This document shows positions 57,838 to 64,000 of a stretch of 64,000 bases of DNA, in pieces. The first letter of the stretch is position 1, and every line of letters begins with the position of its first letter. The stretch is from Mesoflavibacter sp. Lineage in GTDB: Bacteria; Pseudomonadota; Alphaproteobacteria; UBA8366; Aestuariispiraceae. Position numbers and translations under genes: made by a program. The notes under the pieces were generated by a model. The model worked only from the letters and a program-made list of their open reading frames with translations. It made no database searches and was not told the origin of the DNA. Where the stretch lies: the NCBI GenBank assembly GCA_017792345.1, contig CP051228.1, positions 2,556,501 through 2,620,500 on the forward strand, in the 5' to 3' direction.

Positions 57838-59767
57838 CTTCCCGTGACACCGCATCGGTTTCGACCTCCGCGGCGGGAAACGAAATCGCGACGGTTGTCC
57901 CGACACCCTTTTCGCTGCTCAGGCTGACCTGGCCGCCATGCATCCGGACCAACGATTCCACGATGGCGAGACCGAGGCCGGTGCCGCCGGCCGGGCGGAT
58001 ATAGCTATCCGCCTCCTGATGGAAGGGTTGCAGGACGCGATTCAGATGTTCTTTGCTGATCCCGATGCCCTTGTCCTCAACGGATATGGTAACGAGTCCG
58101 CCCTTCAGGGTGGCGGCGATCCGGATGGTGGTGCGTTCATAGGCGAATTTGCAGGAATTGGTCAGCAGATTGAGAATGACCTGGCGGAAGGCGGTCCGGT
58201 CCGCCATCGCCTCGATTTCCGGCGCGATGTCGATTTCCAGGATCAGCGCGCGGCGTTCCAGCTGAAGATGAATCAACTTCTCCAGCGATTCCACTTCATG
58301 CAGGACCGGGACCCGATGCATGGCCAATTTGCGCTCGCCTGCTTCGATCTTGGAATAGTCCAGCAATTGGTTGATCAGCTCCAGCAGATGCCGGCCGCTG
58401 TCATTGATGTCCCCGGCATATTCCAAGTTCCGCTCGGCATCGGAATGGCCCGTACCGATCAGTTCCGAAAATCCGATGATCGCGTTCAGCGGTGTCCGCA
58501 ATTCGTGGCTCATATTTGCCAGGAAGATGGATTTCGCGCGGTTCGCGGCATCGGCCTGTTCGGCGAGCCTTTCCGCTTCCTCCTTTGCACGGCGCAGACT
58601 GCGCTCCCGCTCCGCCAAGGCCTCGGCGAAGAAGGATGCGGCCTGTCCGATATCGCCGATCTCATCCTGTCCGTCGACGGGGATCGGGACGGCACGGCCG
58701 CTGACCCGCGCGATCAGCGCCTCGCGCAGCGCGCTCAGTCGTCGGACAATGTGGGACCGGGCATAGAGGGACAGGCTGATAACCGCGGCGATGCTTAAGA
58801 CCATGACACCGATCAGCAGCAGCCATTTCGAATAGGCGACCTCGGCAAAGGACTGGCTGCTCGCCAGGGTTTCCTCGCGCAGCATCAGGGTCAGGTCCGC
58901 GACAGAACCGACGAAGCGATTGGCCAGGAATTTGTTCGCGTTCAGCAGGCCTTCCTGGCGGCGCAACAGCGCCAGTTGGGCCCGCACAAGGCCGAAAATG
59001 CCGCGTTCCCCCTCGATCAGCCAGCGTGCCTCCCCCTGCAGAGATTGAAGGCGGAGGACCAGGTCGCGGGAGACACTCAAGTCGGCGATGAGTTCCGGCC
59101 GAGAGGCTTCTTCCAGTGCCGCGCTGGCCCTGATATGGGCCTGTTCCACCAAGGCATCCGCCTGCAGAGTGGGGACCGCCAGAACCTCCGTCAGGACGTC
59201 GTCCATTGGTTGGTACCAGTCGCGGTGCAGGCGCCCGGTCATCGGATCGCCGTTTGCCGCTTCCTGCTCCAGCACGGTGTGGGTAGCGCGCAGTCTTTCC
59301 ACGATCGACCGCGCCGTCGCATAGGTCTCGGACATGCGGGCGTCGACGGCGATCCGTTCGGCCACCGCGGCGTCCAGCGTGTCCAGATTTTCCTCCAACG
59401 CGTTGCGGCTGTCCCGGATACGTTGGATCAAGTCGTCGAAACGCGGCCTCGACCGTGTGAAGCCGTGCAATTCGTCCAGATACCCGTCCAGACGGCGCAG
59501 TTGATCGTTGATCCGGTGGTTGACCGACTGCTGCCTGAATGTGGAATCGACCGCCGCCAATGCAGGGGCGGTAGAGGCGATGGCCTGGGCCGTCTGTCCG
59601 ATCCGGGAGGCGGCGATCAGCTCCGGGACCGTGCGGTTCGCCATCTCGTCATAGCCGGCGCGCATCTTGTCGAAACTGTCCAGCGCCGCCAGTAAGGCCC
59701 CGCAGGTGACGAGGCCCAAAAGCGAAATGGCGGCGATAAGCCGGACTGAGATCAATGACCAACGCAT
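57815..59767 (-). CDS. Histidine kinase with large helical periplasmic domain (TorS-like layout)
   Basis: A 650-residue kinase. TM1 is at about 6-28, a ~285-residue Ala/Leu/Glu/Arg-rich helical periplasmic domain spans 29-313, and TM2 is at 314-335. HAMP (about 336-390) and a coiled coil precede H421 in FLANMSHELRTPLNAII. HATPase_c has DKGIGISKEH and GTGLGLAIV. The domain order and size of the sensor recall TorS, which is read out through a periplasmic binding protein. It has no receiver or HPt domain, unlike TorS. It follows the binding-protein gene by 63 bp on the same strand. Confidence 0.85.
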   Translation of the reverse strand: MRWSLISVRLIAAISLLGLVTCGALLAALDSFDKMRAGYDEMANRTVPELIAASRIGQTAQAIASTAPALAAVDSTFRQQSVNHRINDQLRRLDGYLDELHGFTRSRPRFDDLIQRIRDSRNALEENLDTLDAAVAERIAVDARMSETYATARSIVERLRATHTVLEQEAANGDPMTGRLHRDWYQPMDDVLTEVLAVPTLQADALVEQAHIRASAALEEASRPELIADLSVSRDLVLRLQSLQGEARWLIEGERGIFGLVRAQLALLRRQEGLLNANKFLANRFVGSVADLTLMLREETLASSQSFAEVAYSKWLLLIGVMVLSIAAVISLSLYARSHIVRRLSALREALIARVSGRAVPIPVDGQDEIGDIGQAASFFAEALAERERSLRRAKEEAERLAEQADAANRAKSIFLANMSHELRTPLNAIIGFSELIGTGHSDAERNLEYAGDINDSGRHLLELINQLLDYSKIEAGERKLAMHRVPVLHEVESLEKLIHLQLERRALILEIDIAPEIEAMADRTAFRQVILNLLTNSCKFAYERTTIRIAATLKGGLVTISVEDKGIGISKEHLNRVLQPFHQEADSYIRPAGGTGLGLAIVESLVRMHGGQVSLSSEKGVGTTVAISFPAAEVETDAVSREAIGAAGG

Positions 59768-59830
59768 GGTGCGGTTCTGTGAGTCCTCATCAAGCCTTTA
59801 CGCGCCCCGGGCGTAACGCCGGTATCCGGA

Positions 59831-60877
59831 TCACCGCAGGGGCGGCGCGTAAAGCAATCCGCCGTCCCGCCAGAGAGCGTTCAAACCGCGATCCAACATC
59901 ATAGAGGATTCGTGCCCCAAAGTACGCTCGAATATCTCGGCATAGGAGCCGACCTGCCGGATCGCATCAAAGGCCCAACGCTCCGACAAGCCCAGGCTCC
60001 GTCCCAATCCGGGCTCGACCCCCAGAAGGCGGCGGATCTCGGGGTTTGAAGAGGTCTCAAATTCGTCGACGGTTTTGGCGCCGATACCCATTTCCTCCGC
60101 GGCAAAGGTCGCAAAAACGCACCATTGGACGATGTCGAACCAGCGCTGGTCGTCCTGCCGGACGGCCGGTCCGAGCGGTTCCTTTGAGATGACGTTCGGG
60201 AACAGGACGAAATCGTCAGGGTCGCTCGCGCGATTCTGCCGTTGCGACACTAGGGCGACCCGGTCCTGGGTCATCAGATCGCAATCGCGCGCGAAGAAGG
60301 AATCGTAGACCCCTTCGATGGACTGGAACGAGACAATTTCGATCGGCAGGTCCTGGCTTGTGACGAGGTCGCGCAGATTGACGATGGTTGTCGTGCCTTC
60401 GCTGACACAGACCGTCACTTGATCCAACGCGGCCAGTTCCCGCAGGTTGCCCGCGCCGATGGAGGCATGGCCGAGAAATCCCTGGCCGTCGTAGAAAAGC
60501 GGATGGGTGAAACTGAGCTTCAGGTCCGTGTCGCGGGACATGGTCCAGGTCGTATTGGCCATCAAGACGTCGAACGCGCCGGAATTCAGGGCATCGAAGC
60601 GGACCACATAGCTGACTTCGACAAATTCGACCGCCTGTGCGTTGCCGAGGACCGCCGCAGCCAAAAAGCGGCAGAATTCCGGGAAGAACCCCTGCCAATG
60701 GCCCTGATCGTCCAGTTCGGACAGTCCGACGCCGCTGTTGATGACGCCGCACCGCAGGAGCCCCCGATCGCGCACATCGGACAGGGTATCTGCGGAGGCC
60801 GGTTGTGCCGCGGCGCCCGCTGCCAACAAACCGATCAGGAAAACCGCAACCGCCCGTCGGAGAATGAAATACGTCAT
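59831..60877 (-). CDS. Periplasmic amino-acid-binding protein (AapJ-like), no ABC genes adjacent
   Basis: A 348-residue SBP_bac_3 protein. A signal peptide (about 1-29) ends before ADTLSDVRDRGLLRCGV. NTTWTMSRDTDLKLSFT, YYDGQGF-like FYDGQGFLGH and VCVSEGTTT are close to AapJ/BztA, the general L-amino acid-binding proteins. In those loci the permease and ATPase genes follow; here a kinase gene does. It may therefore serve as a ligand sensor (inference). GAGGGATAT precedes ATG 60877. Confidence 0.88.
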   Translation of the reverse strand: MTYFILRRAVAVFLIGLLAAGAAAQPASADTLSDVRDRGLLRCGVINSGVGLSELDDQGHWQGFFPEFCRFLAAAVLGNAQAVEFVEVSYVVRFDALNSGAFDVLMANTTWTMSRDTDLKLSFTHPLFYDGQGFLGHASIGAGNLRELAALDQVTVCVSEGTTTIVNLRDLVTSQDLPIEIVSFQSIEGVYDSFFARDCDLMTQDRVALVSQRQNRASDPDDFVLFPNVISKEPLGPAVRQDDQRWFDIVQWCVFATFAAEEMGIGAKTVDEFETSSNPEIRRLLGVEPGLGRSLGLSERWAFDAIRQVGSYAEIFERTLGHESSMMLDRGLNALWRDGGLLYAPPLR

Positions 60878-60908
60878 ATATCCCTCGGCAGAAATCGGAC
60901 CACACCAT

Positions 60909-60928
60909 TGGCGGCAAATCTGCCGCCA
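60909..60928. promoter_or_regulatory. 20 bp palindrome upstream of the binding-protein gene
   Basis: TGGCGGCA (60909-60916) and TGCCGCCA (60921-60928) are exact inverted copies around AATC. It ends 32 bp upstream of the binding-protein ATG. It could be an operator or a leader hairpin. Confidence 0.5.
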
Positions 60929-61000
60929 TGACACTGAACCAATCAATCAATAACAAACAATTAAAGAATGCCGCGTTTTCGATTGGAATCAAAAAGAAAA

Positions 61001-61032
61001 CGGGCGCCCGGCTTCGAGAAACCGGGCGCCCG
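61001..61032 (-). terminator. Strong leftward terminator without an obvious gene
   Basis: Eleven-bp arms CGGGCGCCCGG/CCGGGCGCCCG surround a 10 nt loop. On the minus strand TTTTCTTTTT follows. On the plus strand no T-run follows. It would stop a transcript coming from the right, where no leftward gene is recognised. Confidence 0.75.
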
Positions 61033-61763
61033 ATTTATCGGATCGTTGTCGTCGAAAGGGGCCTGCCGAACGGCCGACCCGCTTTCGGTCCGCGGTACGC
61101 GCCAAGCGGCCCGAACCGGCGATCCGGTGACGCGAGCGAGACTCCGATCCGCCGGCCTGACAAGCGTCTGGCGTCACCCGTCGGGGCGGTGCCGGATCGG
61201 CCGAAGCGGATCGCGGCAAACGGAGCCTCCAGGAGCCGAAACCCCCTCGCGTCGGCGCAGTGTCTGACGGCGGGCACGCGATCCGCTGCATCCCGTCCGA
61301 ACCATAGTCCCGGTCACCCTGGCAAAGCACCTGGTCGCCGGTTCGGTCCGGGCCGCCCAGTCCGAACCCCGAAAGGTCCCAACTAAGGCCGCAGCCGCAT
61401 CCCCCGCAGAACCTTCCGGATGCAAGTACTGTCCCGGTCGCCCGTTTCAGTTCAAGCCCGTCCGGCCTGCAATCGGCCCCGCCGCGTTTCGGCGTCAACA
61501 CCCGAAGGCGTTTCCGTAAACCCGGAAGGCCGTGCCGTGGAACCGGATCCTGGCGAACCCGATCCCGCCAACCCGCGTCATTTCGTCCGAACAGCCGTTG
61601 CCTGAAAGGCGCCGGCCGAATTCAGCCAAAGAACACGAAGTGGCCGTAACATCTGCGTTGATAAAACTGTGCAAGCGATGTAGAGATCTGTCCAGATAAA
61701 AGTAATGAATTGGTCAAAAAAGTTGTTGAGTAGATTTTTATTTTTGAACAATTTGATAACAAC

Positions 61764-61784
61764 TTGTTCACAGACTTATCCACA
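61764..61784 (+). other. Tandem DnaA-box-like sites after an AT-rich stretch
   Basis: TTGTTCACA (61764-61772) and the consensus DnaA box TTATCCACA (61776-61784) stand 3 bp apart on one strand. A TTGAACAA in inverse order lies 15 bp upstream. The preceding ~125 bp are AT-rich. The set resembles an origin or a DnaA-controlled promoter. Confidence 0.5.
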
Positions 61785-61874
61785 GGGTGCTGCAAGCGTT
61801 TGAATCTTCAACGGCTTTTGGGCGGCGGGAAGTAAATAGAAATTGGCGTGCGTCATGTTGCGCCGCGAAAGATT

Positions 61875-61902
61875 TTGACAGAAAGGCGGTACGGCTTAGT
61901 CT
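61875..61902 (+). promoter_or_regulatory. Weak candidate sdh promoter
   Basis: A perfect TTGACA (61875-61880) is followed after 16 bp by TAGTCT (61897-61902), a poor -10. It would give a leader of about 165 nt before sdhC. Confidence 0.3.
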
Positions 61903-62075
61903 AGCCAGCGGTGCCGCTTACACTATATTCGGTGCCGCAGATCCGGCGGTTCGCGTCGGAAGGCCCCTGTCGCGGGGGGCTATCCGGGGGTGCCCGGGCT
62001 TAACGGGGACCGCTGTATGAATAAGACATTGGGCGTCGCGGCCTGAAGTCGCGGCGTGGAAAGGCAGTAGGGGTG

Positions 62076-62462
62076 ATGAGCACGCAAGAAAGACCGCTTT
62101 CCCCGCATCTTCAGGTCTATCGCTGGCAGTGGACCATGGCGTATTCGATCCTGCACCGCGCGACAGGCGTGGCGCTGGGGGGCGGGACGCTTCTTCTGGT
62201 CTGGTGGCTGGTGGCCCTGTCGAGCGGACCGGAGGCCTTCGATACCGTCCAGGCGGTGATCGGCAGCTTTATCGGGCGATTGGCACTGTTCGGCTGGACC
62301 TTTGCGCTGTTCTATCACCTGGCCAACGGCATCCGACATCTGGTTTGGGATACCGGCCGTGGTTTCGATCTGGACGTCGCGGCGAAAACCGGTCACGCGG
62401 TGCCGGTCGTGGCGGCGGTGCTGACGATCCTGTCCTGGATTGTCGGCTACGCGGCGCTGTGA
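62076..62462 (+). CDS. sdhC: Succinate dehydrogenase cytochrome b556 subunit
   Basis: A 128-residue membrane anchor with three spans. RPLSPHLQVYRWQWTMAYSI and the heme-ligand segment HRATGVAL are typical. The second His motif is FYHLANGIRHLVWD. With SdhD it binds heme b and ubiquinone in complex II. ATG 62076 or GTG 62073 starts it after AGGGGTG. Confidence 0.95.
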   Translation: MSTQERPLSPHLQVYRWQWTMAYSILHRATGVALGGGTLLLVWWLVALSSGPEAFDTVQAVIGSFIGRLALFGWTFALFYHLANGIRHLVWDTGRGFDLDVAAKTGHAVPVVAAVLTILSWIVGYAAL

Positions 62463-62473
62463 GGAGACGGTCC

Positions 62474-62854
62474 ATGAGCTTGAAAACGCCTCTTGGTAAG
62501 GTTCGCGGTCTCGGTTCTGCGAAGGACGGCACCCATCATTGGTGGGCGCAGCGTGTGACCGCCGTGGCCTTGGTGCCGCTTACTCTCTGGTTCGTCTACG
62601 CCGTGATGGCGCTGGCCGGTGCGGATCACGCGACGGCTTCGGCCTGGCTGGCCAGCCCGTTCAACGCGATCGCGATGCTGTTGCTGATCATTGCGACATT
62701 CCACCACCTGCATTTGGGTTTGCAGGTCGTCGTGGAAGACTATGTCCATGCCGAGGGCACGAAGATCGCGGTCATGCTGGCGGTGAAGCTGGGCGTGTTC
62801 GCCCTGGCCATCGCGGCTGGCTTTGCGGTGCTTAAAGTCGCCTTCACGGCATAA
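62474..62854 (+). CDS. sdhD: Succinate dehydrogenase membrane anchor subunit D
   Basis: A 126-residue protein with three spans. [19 protein letters not shown] is the N-terminal quinone-site segment and [16 protein letters not shown] holds the heme-ligand His. It starts 11 bp after sdhC. Confidence 0.94.
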   Translation: MSLKTPLGKVRGLGSAKDGTHHWWAQRVTAVALVPLTLWFVYAVMALAGADHATASAWLASPFNAIAMLLLIIATFHHLHLGLQVVVEDYVHAEGTKIAVMLAVKLGVFALAIAAGFAVLKVAFTA

Positions 62855-62895
62855 CGCGACCGTTCGCGGAAAAACCCGAAAAAGGGATCCGAGTC

Positions 62896-64000
62896 ATGAG
62901 TGACGCATACAAAGTCATCGATCACACATACGATGTGGTCGTCGTGGGCGCGGGCGGCGCGGGGCTGCGCGCGACCTTTGGCCTGGCGGAACGTGGGCTG
63001 AAGACGGCCTGCATCACCAAGGTCTTCCCGACCCGGTCGCACACCGTTGCGGCCCAGGGCGGCATTTCGGCGTCGCTGGGCAATATGGGCCCGGACGATT
63101 GGCGCTGGCACATGTACGACACCGTCAAAGGGTCCGATTGGCTGGGCGATCAGGACGCCATCGAATACATGGTGCGCGAAGCGGCCCCGGCGATTATCGA
63201 ACTGGAACATTACGGCGTTCCGTTCAGCCGGACCGAGGACGGCAAGATCTATCAGCGTCCGTTCGGCGGCATGACCACGAAATATGGCGAGGGCCCGCCG
63301 GCCCAGCGCACGTGCGCGGCCGCCGACCGGACCGGCCATGCGATCCTGCACACGCTGTATCAGCAGTCGCTGAAACACGATGCGGAATTCTTTATCGAGT
63401 ATTTCGCGACCGATCTGCTGATGGACGAAGACGGCACCTGCCGCGGCGTCCTGGCATGGAACCTGGATGACGGCACGCTGCACCGCTTTGCCGCCAAACA
63501 GGTCGTTCTGGCGACCGGCGGTTACGGCCGCATCTACTTCTCCGCCACCTCGGCCCATACCTGCACCGGGGACGGCGGCGGCATGGTTCTGCGCGCAGGC
63601 CTGCCGCTGCAGGATTGCGAGTTCGTCCAATTCCACCCGACGGGGATTTACGGCGCTGGCTGTCTGATCACCGAAGGCGTGCGCGGCGAAGGCGGCTATC
63701 TGACGAATTCCGAAGGCGAGCGTTTCATGGAACGCTATGCGCCGTCGGCGAAGGATCTTGCCAGCCGCGACGTCGTTTCGCGCTCCATGACCATGGAGAT
63801 CCGCGAAGGGCGCGGCGTCGGGTCGAAGAACGATCATATTCACCTGCACCTGGAGCATCTGGCGCCGGAGGTCATCAACGACCGCCTGCCGGGTATCGCC
63901 GAGACGGCGAAGATCTTCGCCGGTGTCGACGTCACCAAGGAACCGATCCCGGTCATCCCGACCTGCCATTATAATATGGGCGGTATCCAGACCAATTATC
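62896..64000 (+). CDS. sdhA: Succinate dehydrogenase flavoprotein subunit (partial)
   Basis: The first 368 residues, cut by the window edge. [19 protein letters not shown] is the FAD site and [12 protein letters not shown] holds the covalent-FAD His. [22 protein letters not shown] and PTCHYNMGG carry active-site residues. It oxidises succinate to fumarate in the TCA cycle. sdhB is expected beyond the edge. Confidence 0.97.
   Translation, partial: MSDAYKVIDHTYDVVVVGAGGAGLRATFGLAERGLKTACITKVFPTRSHTVAAQGGISASLGNMGPDDWRWHMYDTVKGSDWLGDQDAIEYMVREAAPAIIELEHYGVPFSRTEDGKIYQRPFGGMTTKYGEGPPAQRTCAAADRTGHAILHTLYQQSLKHDAEFFIEYFATDLLMDEDGTCRGVLAWNLDDGTLHRFAAKQVVLATGGYGRIYFSATSAHTCTGDGGGMVLRAGLPLQDCEFVQFHPTGIYGAGCLITEGVRGEGGYLTNSEGERFMERYAPSAKDLASRDVVSRSMTMEIREGRGVGSKNDHIHLHLEHLAPEVINDRLPGIAETAKIFAGVDVTKEPIPVIPTCHYNMGGIQTNY

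Larger units (their letters stand above)
60878..62072. other. Long intergenic region before sdhC
   Basis: It holds a palindrome near the binding-protein gene, a leftward terminator at 61001-61032, ~590 bp (61033-61620) of C-rich plus strand without convincing codon structure, an AT-rich stretch (about 61640-61765), two DnaA-like boxes and a TTGACA upstream of sdhC. Open frames in it lack family motifs, usual composition and ribosome sites. Confidence 0.6.

Noticed and set aside
60989-61501. Minus-strand frame ending at the orphan terminator
   Set aside because: GTG/TTG start without ribosome site, and an odd Gly/Arg/Ser-rich composition with no motif; kept only as unexplained sequence.

Overview
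The window reads as chromosomal DNA of a GC-rich alphaproteobacterium, most like Rhodospirillales in the broad sense. The grounds are gene content and order: sucC-sucD-sucA-sucB, sdhC-sdhD-sdhA, glyQ-glyS next to ppdK, a MarR regulator beside ilvE, and an OmpR/EnvZ-type pair. I infer this from family knowledge and no marker gene has been searched. There is no rRNA, recognised tRNA, transposase, integrase, phage gene or CRISPR array. About 62 protein genes are packed tightly, many with 1-8 bp start/stop overlaps.

Layout. 1-2540: end of a ChaC-like gene, msrB, and a TPR protein with a glycosyltransferase-like C-terminus. 2537-6299: a SufR-like Fe-S regulator divergent from a Rieske fusion protein and an MFS transporter, with repeated TTTCTAAAG-like half-sites between them. 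6262-9122: moaB, a lytic transglycosylase that appears to lack a normal start codon, and a DUF2065 protein. 9163-15455: uvrB, a pteridine reductase-like SDR, folB, an AT-rich gap with a DnaA-box-like site, uvrC and a small secreted protein. 15456-22837: marR/ilvE with a 21 bp palindrome between them, an envelope-lipid cluster (GT2, LAB_N protein, PAP2 phosphatase, GT39), then a two-component pair. 22853-28428: a receiver-domain protein, sppA, a methyltransferase, azlCD and a TetR regulator.

28535-35150 is the leftward sucC-sucD-sucA-sucB operon (TCA cycle). SucA carries a lysine/alanine-rich, histone-H1-like C-terminal tail of about 50 residues. No lpd gene follows sucB. 35662-36999 is a DEAD-box helicase with a long leader. 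37155-41332 holds accessory regulators and small enzymes. 41399-49195 holds a YjfB-like small protein, a periplasmic cyclophilin, a secreted protein, glyQ, a small repeat-bearing gene, glyS and ppdK. 49211-57837 holds a sensor kinase, a beta-hydroxyacid dehydrogenase, a TPP enzyme/FAD oxidoreductase/LysE cluster, 3-hydroxybutyryl-CoA dehydrogenase and a DMT transporter.

57815-60877 is the most system-like unit. A periplasmic amino-acid-binding protein of the AapJ type, with no transporter genes beside it, is followed by a histidine kinase with a helical periplasmic domain of about 285 residues. This recalls the TorT/TorS arrangement. Beyond it lies a 1.2 kb gap with a palindrome, a strong leftward terminator with no obvious gene feeding it, and an AT-rich stretch ending in two DnaA-box-like 9-mers. 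The sdh operon then runs off the right edge inside sdhA.
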